A DNA stretch of 64,000 bases from Dipteris shenzhenensis (taxonomy: Eukaryota > Polypodiophyta > Polypodiopsida > Gleicheniales): assembly GCA_047967505.1 (NCBI GenBank), contig CM106540.1; one strand, written 5' to 3'. The notes beneath the pieces are model-generated. The model was not told where the DNA came from and made no database searches. It saw nothing but the letters and a program-made list of their open reading frames with translations. Below, piece by piece: positions 51,748 through 63,440 of this stretch (within the stretch, counting starts at the first letter, position 1; the number at the start of each line of letters is the position of its first letter). The translations under genes and the position numbers were made by a program.

Positions 51748-51836
<89 letters not shown>
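51643..51836 (+). repeat. (GA)n microsatellite with G-rich core
   Basis: About 190 bp of GA dinucleotides, broken at 51,698-51,755 by GGGA repeats (AGGGAGGGAGGGAGGGGGC). The G-runs could form a G-quadruplex on the + strand. Confidence 0.95.
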
Positions 51837-51837
<1 letters not shown>

Positions 51838-51838
<1 letters not shown>

Positions 51839-52925
51839 GAAGGCTAAGATTCAAATGCTTGTCTATTACTTGTCAATTCCATATATATTGTAGGATTGAG
51901 GGATGGGGGTATTCAAGCTATTGTATCTACCAAATATTTGTAATACTAAATGCAAGCACATATATTTGAAAATCTTTATAGCTTGGCAAGGGCATGGTCA
52001 AATGCCAAAGTACAAGGTGTGTGAGATAATGGACCATCTTTTTGCTTGAGCATTGGGGGATGTAACATGTCAATTGAAATGTTAGCCAAAGGAACAAATA
52101 TAGCCTTACCATCCATGGAGAGTACAAGGTGATTTATGGATGACCCAATGGAAGAAACCATGAGCTTCTATTTATAGGAAGAATGCAAGAGAGACAGGAT
52201 CAACAGGAAAAGTGACAACTAGCACCCTCATGCATTTTATTGAAATGGCTAGTGGGGTAGAGAAAAACAATGACCTTGCAAGCTTGAAGGTAGGGCACAA
52301 ATTGAACTAGTACACAATTTGCCAAGTTCCAACATGTATTCTTGCAGTATGCACTTCCAATTACCAGCTCTAATAGTTCATGGACCATTAGAGGGGGAAA
52401 GTGGAAGGAAGGGTATATCGGGTGTAGGTTATCAATGTGCCAAGTCTTAGACCAACTGTGTCATATGTTGGCAAGAGAAGTGATCATGATGATGCACATG
52501 TCTCCTCTAAGGGTTATCTCCTCTACCTTGGTTCATGCATATGCCAAGAGGTTTCCACCCCAGAGGGGTTTGTTTCTACCAAGGTCGGGTAAAGTGTTAA
52601 ATCCTATTTTCTCCTGTTGATGAGGATTTTTAGCTAGAAAATTCAAGGCATTAAGGATAGAATAAGCGATGAATGTGATGAAACAAGCCATGTGTCAAGC
52701 AATAGGCTATTCACATGACTAGGAGCTTTGGTGTGTTAGTCCGTTTTTTAATAAAGGTAGCATCCATGATATGTTGATGTTCACCATCCCTTATTTCTAG
52801 AATATACCAAATGGGTAAGACATAGAAGTCCTAAAGAAGAACCTCACTCAAATTGGCATTCTCTACTCATTAAGTTGTGAGCATGATTGTTTTGCTAGCA
52901 TGCACTTCCTGTCGATGCTAATATT
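51838..52925. other. Unassigned region before gypsy-C
   Basis: Short open frames on both strands (for example 52,342-52,620 on +) with no recognisable domain. May be the degraded 5' part of gypsy-C. Confidence 0.35.
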
Positions 52926-55900
52926 GTAAGGGCAATGAGAGCAATGCATGAGTGGAATTTCATACCAAGAAGTTTGAACATGTACAACTATATCTTGGAT
53001 TTCACAAAGGATGGTACATTAGTGCAGGTAGGAATTATTAACTGGGGAAGAGTCCACACTTTGACATATGACCAAGATATGATTTATGCTCTCCTACCTA
53101 GGTTTCCTTAGAGTTTAGTATCAATTGTAAGCATGACTTCATATCAACACTATAGGCCTCATCAATGGTACCAACCCAGTCTCACTAGAGGTGCATCCCC
53201 TTTGAAGTCACCTCCTCCCTCCAAGGTGAACAATGGGCCTAGAAATATATCACCCTTGTCCTCTCCTCCTGTTAGTGGATGAGAAAGAACCCAAAAGGCC
53301 CTGTCACTAGTTGTGAAAGTGGCCCACTTTATGCAACCAACCTATGCCTTCAAGGTACTAGGAAGTGGTTAAGGGCATGACCAAAGATCCTCAATCTAGT
53401 TCTAAGGATGAGGAAAGCACACCTTAGTTTCTTTCTAACAAGTCCAAAATGGTGAGGTCTGCAATGGAGATGACGACCCTAGGATAGAATAGGGATAAGG
53501 AGGTGCAAGCAGCACCTTCCACTCTCCCCCTAGGAGGCACAGTTCACACAGATAAGGAAAGGCCATTGAGACATGGTACGGCACAAGAAAAAGGGAAGCA
53601 AGTGATGATGAAACCATTCCATGAGTCAATGGCTAGACCTTCACATTTACACCTTGGACCTTGAGAGAGGTTTGAACTTCGAATAGAAACTCGGAGTATG
53701 AGGTCACAAAAGACTACTACCCAACCCTACTCCTTGATGGACGATTTGATGGAATTTAGGCCCAACCTTAACTTGCATCAACTTTGTCTGTTGTCTCCAC
53801 AGATTATGCACCAAACCATTGCATTCTTGAACCGCATGCCAGGGGGTCAACAAAAGGGACCTCTTCTCTCAAGGCAAGCCCGCACTAGAGGAAGGACTGG
53901 TTCATATCGACACCGGAACACTGCTTAGCATGCTCTATGCTCACTTGTGGAACAAATCCCCATGTCCAATGTTAATATTAATGGGGTGAACCTGAAGGAT
54001 GTCTTCCTTCATGGTGGTGTAACTGTGTGCTACAACATCTTGGTTTGAAGCTAACAAGTGACATCTATTTCCAAGCCTGCATGGATGATCAACATAGAGT
54101 GAAGCCTGTGAGAGTAAGCAAGGGTGTTAACATGAAGATTGCCAGTGTGACATTCCCAACTTTGTCGCCTTGGATATGATTGGAGATCAATGAACATATC
54201 CTTTACTTCTTGGCAAAAGATGGTTGACACTGAGTCATAAACAATGACAACAAAATCATGGAAATGACAAGTCAAATCCATTTTTGGAAAAAATCCAAAA
54301 AATATACTTCATTTGAGACATTTTAAAAACTAGTACTTTTATGAAAAAAGAATGCATAAAATATTACTTATATTTTACTCCAAACCCAAAAATGTCTAAT
54401 ATTATCAATTGAAAAGAGTGTTCTTTACTTTAATTTGAAAAACATGATAAAAATTACAAAGGAGAAGAAACTAGTTCCTTCAACTAAGAGAGTCATTACA
54501 CTTTTTCTTTAAAATACCAATAGTTTTTGCCTATATATTTTTGACTCAAATCCATATACAAGAATTTCTACATCCTGCAAATTAAGCATGTCCACACATT
54601 GATGAGTTCCTTTTTTTATTCTTTTGTTGCATTGTTTAAGCACCTCTAGATCATACGTTCTCTTAAGTGCATTAGTTGAAAGAAGTTTTTATCAATTGAC
54701 TTCCACATAAGTAACAACATTGCGCTCATGGATTTTTTGTATCGATATACATTTCTAAAATATTTGTTGCACATAGCATGCTATCCACAAATTGATAGTT
54801 GGTAAAATTGATGTTACTTTAAGATCTAATATAATTTGATGAAACACTTTTACATTGGGCTAATGCATTGTCTAACAAAAGAACTTTTCTTTTTATTCAA
54901 AGTTGATCAAATGGTTGAATTTTAACATATTTTGATATTAAGATGGGTAGGTATATATGGAGTCCATGACCATAGAAAAGGTTTATTCAAAGCAAACATA
55001 TCTGTAGATTTAGATAAAAATCCAATGATTCAAACGATCAAATTGTAAAAGGTCATAACTTCTACAAGTTATCATTTCACTCTACTTCAATCTATTGGTT
55101 CGATTGAGAGCTCTAGCCTTTGCAAAAATATAATTTTTAGTTTAAAAAGGCTAGATTTGAAAGCATGAATATGAAAGCCATTTTATTTTTGAAAAATTGA
55201 TGAAAATTTGGGTTACAAACGTGAAGAGAATAAAATTTGTGTCTAAAAAAAGGAAAACTTTTATCAAAAGAATAAAATTTTTATTCAAAAAAAGATGAAA
55301 TTTGATTTATGAATGAACACAATTATCGGGCAAAAAACTTTGTCATGTTAAAATTCTATCGATGAAATTTTTCCTTTGACAAAAATTTCAATCTGTCGAT
55401 AGAAATTTCCTTCCGTTGATGAAATTTGGGATTCTAGAATCCAACAAAATTTCTTCAATCAATAAAATTTGGGATTCTAGAATCCCACTTGATTTTGGAA
55501 TCCTAATTTCCATCGACAAGGGAAAATTTTCATCAATGGAAAAAACTTTCCGTTGACGAAAAAAGAAAATATGTTAACATAAATTTTTTGTTAATGAAAG
55601 CTTTATGTGAGGAAAGTTTTGCCTTCTAATGGAATGAAATTTTCATTCATTCATGTTTGAAATTTTCCATTTTTTTGGATGAAAAGTTTGTTTCATCGAT
55701 ATGAACATTTCTATCCGTTCAACTTTATCAACAACAAAGTGGACTCTAGAATCTAGATTTACATTATTTTTAAAAATGATAACTGTTTTCATCTTCATGA
55801 TTCATCTTTAGATCGAAATAAAGTAAACCCTTCAATTGTATTACTCACAATCGTCTAAAATTTGACCATATATATATATGATTTTCTTTCTACATCTATC

Positions 55901-57640
55901 AAAATATTTTCTTTGGGCAAGCCCCTTCTTTGGCTATGGACTACATATATGTACTTATATTAACACCAAATATATGATCTAATTCAATGACTTGGATGAA
56001 CTTTGATGATTGGGATGAAGTTTTTGTAGAAGAAAAAGCACATTTTTGTGATTCTAAGTAAATAATGTATTATAACTTACTTAGATGCATGAATTATTAG
56101 TAGTTTCAAAGAATATTAGATCGTATCATTGATGTTGTTTTTTTCAATTTGTCATTTGACATGAAAATTATAAACTTTTTCATCTTTAAATTAGCAATAT
56201 GTACATTTTTTAAAAGAAGTTTGAAACTATGCTTATTTTGTAATTTTTATAAAAATAGTTCTCATTAAAGTCTCAAAAATATTGTAAAATTAATCAATAT
56301 TTAAGACTAGTGAAAAATCATAATAGCCTATTGCAAACAATTCATGACTCGCCTGTTGGTTGTGGTTAGCAAAGGCCATTCCGGTCAGCTGATGAAGTTT
56401 GGTTGCCCTTAGGATCCACATCCCTAGAAATAGATATGGTTATGGAAAAGGAATGGCACCTACCCTTAGAATTAGGGGAAGAGGAGTTGAAGAGCAAGAT
56501 GGAGTATAAGAGGAGGGGAAGAGGAGCATTGGGCTCTTAGCGATTGGCCTATTCGAGATGACCAAGATGGCATAGAATAACCATAAGTTGTGGAGGGTTT
56601 CAAAAGCTTGAACTACTTGGTGGATCAAGCTGTCCTAGAAAAAGATGAAGGTTTTATCTTGGATTGGATGGGGGCCTTGGCATCCTTGTCTATTGATATG
56701 GTAGAAATAAGTTCTCTAGACTATGATGACCAACCTCAAAGTGAGGAAGCAGCAAGCCCTAATACATCTCTGTCTCCTCATCTAGATGAATTTACCTATC
56801 ATACAATGCGCTTCGGTCTCTACAACAATCCTCATGTACAGGAGGATGGTATCCACACAACTATCTAGGAGGTGGTGCAGAGGTCACCAGGGTGTCCAAA
56901 GCAAATGAGTAGAATGGTCCAATGTTGACACACAACATGGGTGGCACCAACCCACAAGTGGGCCATTCCACAACCATAGAAGATGAGAACACTAATAGTA
57001 CCATGGAGAAAAGTGGTAGGGAAGAAAAGGAGGACAAGGAGAGTAACAATGAGTCTGTGTTGAAGTAGGGCATGTTTATAAGATGACCAAATTTACCCAC
57101 AAGCATATGGTGTGAGATATGACTCCTCAAGGGACACATAGAACTTTAATGCATGATGAGAGAGGTAGTGGGAACCAAAAGAAGTAGGACTAACTAGATG
57201 GAGTAGTTCACATACACACTAGAGTCAGAGCTTTGTCAAGAAATGGGCAAGCCCACCTTGTGCATGAAGAGGAAGATGGACCTCACCTTACTTGACTTGT
57301 ACCCATTTGAGGCAGATCTCACTATGATAGAAGATGAACCTGGAACCATGTATGAGGTAGAAGGACTACCATTTCATAGAATGCTCAAGCAAGCTCAAAA
57401 AGGTAAGAGGAAGTCATCCTCTAATGCCCCTTCTACATCTCAACCACTTCTGAAGATCACTCTAGTATCCTTCCCACAATCCTAGTTGCAGGAAGTGAGT
57501 AGGGCCTTTCCCCTCAAAGAGACTCCCACACATGTAAAGTTGGGAGAAGGGGAGACCAGCCACCCCACATCCACAAGCATGCCCCAGGTGGATCATGTGG
57601 TACCTCAATATTGGGATGAAGGATGAACCTCTACATTTGA
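52926..57640 (+). pseudogene. gypsy-C 5' part, very degraded gag-like remnants
   Basis: Plus-strand blocks with coding texture but no firm motif: about 52,930-53,110 (MHEWNFIPRSLNMYNYILDF...), 56,590-56,868 and 57,243-57,483 (acidic, Lys-rich). They precede the RT region of gypsy-C in the right order and strand, which is the main reason for the assignment. The block 54,290-56,340 between them is AT-rich and listed separately. Confidence 0.4.
54290..56340. other. AT-rich insertion-like block
   Basis: About 2 kb of A/T-rich DNA without genes. At 55,400-55,700 it is full of variants of GATGAAATTT and CATCGACAA, and the 16-bp palindrome GGGATTCTAGAATCCC occurs twice ~47 bp apart (about 55,429 and 55,476; the first ends CC-A). 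Sharp composition change at both sides suggests an insertion, but no terminal repeat was found. Confidence 0.4.
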
Positions 57641-57704
57641 AGGTAGCAATTTGGGTCTGGGAGCATGAGTATCTTCTTGTTGTTGCATTAAATAAAATTT
57701 TCCA

Positions 57705-58577
57705 ATCTTTGCTTGGTCATACAATGATCTAAAGGGATTCTTAGCTGAGTTCATGGAGCACCGCATCGACTTATATCCAAAGGCAAAACTAGTGACCAAA
57801 GGACCATATTGCATGAATCCCAACTATGGAAAGGTAGTCCAAGTTGACATCCATAAAATGGAACAAGCTAGGTTGATATATCCATTGAACTAGTTTGAGT
57901 GGATCAATGGAATTGTAATCATTCCCAAAAGGGAGATGGGCAGGTGTGTCTTGACTATAGGATTTTAAATGCCACCACAATGATGCCTTTTGGGCTATGC
58001 AATGCACCAAAAATATTTCAATGCCTTGTCACCAATGAATCTTTTCCAAGAGAATATTTGGAAGTTTTTAAAGGTATTCTTAGATGATTTCTCAACATTT
58101 AATGGTAAGAATTTCTCTCATTTCAAAGCTGTTGTACAAATTAATCAAATCAATAATTTGAGATGGGTCTTTGATAAGTGAAGAGAAGCCCGGTTGCACA
58201 AATGCTTCTTTGTAGCATTGTGAGGGGTTCTTCTTGGCCACAGTGTCCCAGCTGAGGGAATGACCATAGACCCAAGCAAAGATTGAGGTGATATTGATCT
58301 TCCCCATTCCTCGCACACCCCAAGAAGTTAAGTCCTTTTTGGGACATGTGGATTATTATCTAAGATTCATCAGGTTCTATGCTGACATAATGGTGGCCTT
58401 GATTCATCAGGTTCTATGCCAAGGATAGTCCTTTGTCTAGTCCACACCTCAGGGCTTTGAAAATCTCAAGGGCCATCTAGCATAGATACTCATCCTATGG
58501 AAATCCCAATGGTATGAAATTTTTCATGTAATGTGGATGTAACTGGGATAGCTATTGGTGCAATATGGCCCAACCAA
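57705..58577 (+). pseudogene. gypsy-C reverse transcriptase region
   Basis: In shifting frames: FAWSYNDLKGF, HRIDLYPKAKLVTKGPYCMNPNYGKVV, then MPFGLCNAP, VFLDDFSTF (a degenerate form of the YxDD region), LHKCFF, and IDPSK..VILIFPIPRTPQEVKSFLGH. This order is that of Ty3/gypsy RT and its connection. Many stops; clearly old. RNase H starts just before the copia-3 insertion. Confidence 0.82.
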
Positions 58578-59603
58578 ATGAGTGTGGGGGTTAAAGGTCA
58601 CTGTGCCTTTACCCTGGTTATGTACAATACTCAAACACATATATAAATGAATGAAAAAGAACTGAGTCATACAAATAGTCCCAAATCAGATGAGGAAAGG
58701 GCCATGATGGCCAAGCTTCCTTATGCATCAGCAGTTGGGAGTCTTATGTATGCATTTGTTAGCCGGTATATGGCTAATCCAGGAAAGAGGCATTGGGAGT
58801 TGTTAGCCGGTATATGGCTAATCTAGGAAAGAGGCATTGGGAGGTAGTTAAGTGCATCATGAAGTACATGAAGGGTACCAAGGAGATGTGCATCTGCTTT
58901 AGTAGAGGAGACATGCATGTACTTGGGTACACATATTTAGACTATGCAGGGCATGTGGATAGTAGGAGATCCACTTCTGGTTATGTGTTCACCTTTGCAG
59001 GTGGTGCAGTGTCATGGATGTCTCACGCACAGAAGTGCGTGCTTTGTCTACCACAGAGGCTGAGTATGTTGCAGCCATAGAGGGTTGCAAGGAGGCTATA
59101 TGGCTTGATCGGCTAGTGAGAGATTTGGGGATTCATACAGGTGTATCGACATTGCATAGTGATTCCATGAGTGCTATTCAGCGCACGGAATCTGGTCTTT
59201 CATGCAAAGACCAAACACATTGAGGTCAGGTACCATTTCATCAGGGAGGTACTTGAGGACAAGCGCATAGAGCTTGTCAAGGTTCATACAGATGATAACC
59301 CTACAGATATGTTGACGAAGAGTCTACCTAGTCAGCGGTTTGAGTATTGTTGTGTATTGATGGGCATTGGATAGTATGCTCACTGGTTGTTCTCCCGTAA
59401 AGGCACATTGTCCTTTAAGTGGGAGGTTGTGGGGGTTAAAGGTCACTGTGCCTTTACCACGGTTATGTACAATACTCAAACACATATATAAATAAATGAA
59501 AAAGAAGATTAGGGTGGTTCTGCACCCACCAAAACTTGTGTGGCTCTCTGTTTCTCTTTCTCCCTCTTCCGTTCTTGATTTTGTTGAGAGCACTCTCAAT
59601 GAG
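58578..59603 (+). mobile_element. copia-3, internally deleted copia element with TSD ATGAG
   Basis: 58,583-59,598, bounded by ATGAG at 58,578-58,582 and 59,599-59,603. The first ~79 bp of the 5' LTR (TGTGGGGGTTAAAGG) join directly at ~58,661 to the C-terminal part of pol (MMAKLPYASAVGSLMYA to VLMGIG), followed by a polypurine tract and 3' LTR 59,428-59,598. PBS, leader, gag, protease, integrase and most RT are deleted. A 44-bp tandem duplication (58,757 and 58,801, start TGTTAGCCGG) also breaks the frame. LTR start and pol end place it near copia-1/2. Confidence 0.9.
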
Positions 59604-61290
59604 GAGTAGCAACAGGACCTACCTATGTACTTTGCCACAGCAAACAACTCAATGGAGTAGAGAGAAACTATAGCCCCAATAAACACAAGGTCCTGGGCAT
59701 GGTTTATGCCATGACAAAGTATCGGCATTATCTCTTGGGCAGTAAGTTTATTATCTCACTGATCATCAAGCTCTCATTATTTGTTAAACACACCCACCCT
59801 TGGGGTTAGATTGAGTAGATGGATGCTTCTTTTTCAAGAATTTGACTTTGACATTGTAGTGCAAGCAAGAAGGTTGTATGAAACTAAAGATCATTTGTCC
59901 AATCTCTTCAAGGGAAGCAACAACAAGGGTTGAGGATGAATTGCCCTTTGCGGTCCTTTTCGATGTCACAGTGCTAACGTATGAATGCTTGTTTGCTATC
60001 GGCAGCGCTGTTGCCCACCATGGTATGCAAACATCTTAAAGTTGTTGTCCATGGTTGAGTTTCCTAAAGGGTTGCCCCAGCATAAAAGAGGAAACAGATT
60101 GTTCAACCCCTTCAAACTGATTGCTGGGCAGTTGTACAAGCTGGGCAAATACCACATCTTGAGGTAGTGCATGCTACCTCATGAAACACAACCATTCTTG
60201 AAGAGGCTCACTTAGTCATGGGGGGGAGACATATGGGTCTAGAACCAATTGCTAGAAAGATAATGGGAACTGGGTTTTGGTGGCCAAAACTATCCTAGGA
60301 TTGCTACATCCCTATGTAGAGATGTGATCCATGCCAATGAGCTAGACCCAATCCTACCAGGCATGAGAACCTCCCACTTAAGTCATTCAATTTAGTGCTT
60401 CCCTTCTACAGATGGGGTTTGGATTTTGTAGGCACCACAAAGCAAGGAAACCAGTATAGTTTGGTTGCCATCAACTATGGAACCAACTGGGTTGAGGCCA
60501 AGGCAGTGACATGCATAGCCCAGGTGTGGCTACCTTCCTATATGATCATTTTCAATTCGAGGTTTGGGTGCCCGATGGAGCTAATGAGCGACCAAGGCTC
60601 CCATTTTCTAAATAGCATTATTGCCAAGTTAGCGGCACAGATGCAAATCATTCACAAGACATCCACCCCTTATTACCCTGGTAACAAAGGCTTGGCAGAG
60701 AGTAGCAACCAAACCTTTGGCGGTTTCATGCCTCGATTTCTTGAAAGATTGGGATGTGTTACTCCCAACAACTTTATTCACATACCAGACGGCCTATAAT
60801 GCTAGTATAGGGTATTCACTGTTTGAATTAGTGTATGCCTTGAGGCAGTTATGCCATTTGAGTTCCACATGGAGGCCAATCGGGTGATGGCCGAAATGGA
60901 TAATGACTTAGAAGCCTGAATCCTTGAAAGATTCTAGGATCTTGTTGCCATAGAGGAGCACTACCAAGAGGCCATCCTTGCTCAAGAAGTGTGGTAGAAT
61001 AGAAAAAAGTCATGGCATGATTAGAATCTCAGATAGAGAACATTCCAAAAGGGTTATTTGGTCCTCTTATATTCTAGTAAGTTTCTGAAGCACAAGCCCA
61101 AACTTGTCAATGGTGGTTGGACAAGCCCTCTCTTTATCACAAAGATTATTCCCAGTGGAGGTTTTACTTGGCTACCTTGGAGGGAAAAATGTTACCAGTG
61201 TCCATGAATGGCTCATGGCTAGAGAAATATCATGCTCATTGAGATTCTCTCCATGGATGATGATTGCATTTTATTTTATTTGGATTCTTA
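59604..61290 (+). pseudogene. gypsy-C RNase H and integrase
   Basis: Continues the RT fragment after copia-3. RNase H near 59,690-59,900 (MTKYRHYLLG-like, LSRWMLLFQEFDFDIV); integrase zinc-finger region 60,180-60,360, poorly preserved; core 60,398-60,800 with FYRWGLDFVG, MSDQGSHF and NKGLAESSNQTF supplying Asp, Asp and Glu; C-terminal part KFLKHKPKLVNGGW to ~61,290. The 134-codon core frame is the longest intact piece. No LTRs identified. Confidence 0.82.
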
Positions 61291-61535
61291 TTTAACCCAA
61301 AAAAAAAAAGAAAGAGTGCATTTATTTCTATATCCCTACCAAGGTTATGTTTTTTTGGAGGGAGATAAATAAAGTGTTACTATGGTTTTTTTGGCTAATA
61401 TGGAAATAATCAGCAACATACAGAGGTTTTGATTTACTTGACACCTAGTAGCTTGGATAGCTGTCTTGGTCTACCTATGACAAGGCCCTTGGTGTCCCCT
61501 TAGATTTTTAGTTTGGGGGTCTGGCACACCTCTGT

Positions 61536-61815
61536 TCTCTTTACCCTTGGTTCCTCCTTGTTCACCACTCTACCACCCCTTGTTCACCCCTTGTTCACCC
61601 TTGGTTCTCCCTTGTTCACCCCTCGTTCACCCCTTGTACACCCCTTGTTCACCTCTTGTTCACCCCTCTGTCACCCATTGTTCATTCACCTCTTGTGCAC
61701 CCCTCTATCATCACCACTTGTTCACTCCTTATTCACTCCTTGTTCAACCATTCTTCACTCCTCGTGTTCCTCTTGTTCACCCCTTGTTCACCCCTCCTGG
61801 AGCCTCCACACATCC
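61536..61815 (+). repeat. CACCCCTTGTT minisatellite
   Basis: About 25 variants of (C)CCCTTGTTCACC in 280 bp, unit mostly 11-13 bp with 9-bp and longer variants, ending in a short CCACCA run at 61,814-61,833. Any frame through it is repetitive and unlikely to be a gene. Confidence 0.9.
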
Positions 61816-62035
61816 ACCACCACCACCACCACCTCCTACTCGACTTTTATCCAGCAACAAGTAGTAGCTCCTAGATCTATCAATATTGCATGTCTTTCTT
61901 TCCGGTTTCATGAATTTTGGATTTGGAAGTTTTGATGTATTTTCTTTTACTTCTACTTATTGTATGTAGACCATGGTGTGTTGTATATAGATTATGGGCT
62001 TCTTTCAAGATCTAAGGCTATGAGCTATGTTTATT

Positions 62036-62150
62036 TTGGTTTTGGAGCTATAAGGCTATGAGCCATTTGCCCCCCCAGTTTTGGAGATGTAAGGCCACAA
62101 GCCAATTTCCTTTTAGTTTTGGAGATGTAAGGCTTAAATCCATTTTTATT
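62036..62150 (+). repeat. Three-copy ~45-bp tandem repeat
   Basis: TTTTGGAG(C/A)T(A/G)TAAGGC units at about 62,040, 62,083 and 62,118, each followed by a variant of TATGAGCCATTT. Preceded by a similar ATCTAAGGCTATGAGC. Confidence 0.7.
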
Positions 62151-62269
62151 AACTTAATTTGTGCTTGTAATTTTATAGCACAAACCATTGGTGTCAGTCA
62201 TTCATTGAGACAGTGAATGATAGTGGTTGGAGGAAGCTATTGTACTTATATTGGTCAGGTTGGTCATAA

Positions 62270-62535
62270 GGAGTCATACCATAGTCACAGCTTGGTCACG
62301 CCTTGGTCACACCTATGTCACACCTTATTCCCATCTTGGTCACTAGAGAAACATGTCAAAGATGGCCACCTTGGTCACACTTGGTCACACCTTATTTACA
62401 TCTTGCCCACTTGAGCAACATGTCAAGGATGGTCAGACCTTGGTCACGCTACTTGGGTCACACCTTGTTCACATCTTGGTCTCACTGGAGCAACATGTAA
62501 AGGATGGATAGACCTTGGTCACACCCTAGTCACAT
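62270..62535 (+). repeat. CTTGGTCACAC minisatellite
   Basis: Repeated CTTGGTCACAC(C)TT with intercalated GAGCAACATGTCAA(A/G)GATGG at 62,350, 62,411 and 62,470; the longer period is ~60 bp. Confidence 0.85.
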
Positions 62536-62559
62536 TTCGGTCACATGAATGGCATGATT

Positions 62560-62930
62560 GGAGTGGTGCATGAGTAGTTACAAGACTAGAGCAATACATG
62601 ATGAGGACATGACTAGAGAAGTACATGATTGGAGCAATACATGCTGGAGCATGTTGAGGGTGGACCGACACTTGGTCAAAGCTAAGCCGACCCATGCTTA
62701 GAGCAATACATGATGAGGACATGACTAGAGAAGTACATGATTGGAGCAGTACATGCCAAGGGCATGTTGAGGGTGGACCGACCCTTGGTCAAAGCTGAGC
62801 CGAGCAAGGCAGTACATGATTGGAGTAGTACATATCGGGGGCATGTCGAGGGTGGACCAACCTTGGTCAAAGCTTAGCCGACTTTGGTCAAAGCTTAGCC
62901 GACTTTGGTCAAAGTAAAATATTGTCACAC
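62560..62930 (+). repeat. Three-copy ~115-120-bp tandem repeat
   Basis: Unit: TACATGATGAGGACATGACT..GTACATGATTGGAGCA.TACATG..GAGGGTGGACCGAC.CTTGGTCAAAGCT.AGCCGA. Copies start near 62,587, 62,707 and (truncated) 62,813; ends in a triplicate GACTTTGGTCAAAGCTTAGCC at 62,860-62,915. Confidence 0.85.
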
Positions 62931-63018
62931 TAGACTGCAGTACTCAAGGGAGCATAGGTGGTACACATGGTGGTGTACATGGGAAGTTGTGCTACCAATC
63001 GAGCTCACCACCAACTAG

Positions 63019-63440
63019 TGTTAGGTTCACATGGAGTACTTACCTCACCAACTCGAAGCAGGTTGGGGAGTGGTAGAAGCCATCAAGCGTCAAAGCTATG
63101 GAATGGCTAAGGAGATAGGAAGACAACCAATAGGAAGTAGGGAAGGGGATTTTCAGCCAGGAGGAGCCAATGAGGGGAAGGTGAAGAGAGGCAACAAGAG
63201 AATTGGGGGCATTCTAGCATAGACACATCTAGAATCAAGCATAGAGCATGAGTTGATGTAGGGAGATTGGAGTCAAGAGCTCACCTAGTGTATCTCTTCT
63301 TTGGTGTATCTGCCATTTGGTGTAACTCTGATTGGTGTTTGATTCATTCCTCCTAATGAACTATGCATCTTCCCATCTGTGCTCACTACTCTAACACTTC
63401 TTCCCGCTATGTTCCCCTCCCTTCACCTGGTATAATGGAC
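63019..63440 (+). mobile_element. Possible LTR with primer-binding-like end
   Basis: TGTTAGGTTCACATGG at 63,019 and CCCTCCCTTCA at 63,425, followed by CC and TGGTATAATGGACC, resemble LTR start, LTR end and a weak PBS. No second LTR in the window (it would lie to the right), so this is speculative. Confidence 0.28.

Noticed and set aside
51531-51893. Long Arg-Glu repeat open frames through the GA tract
   Set aside because: Product of the dinucleotide repeat; open on both strands and without flanking coding texture.
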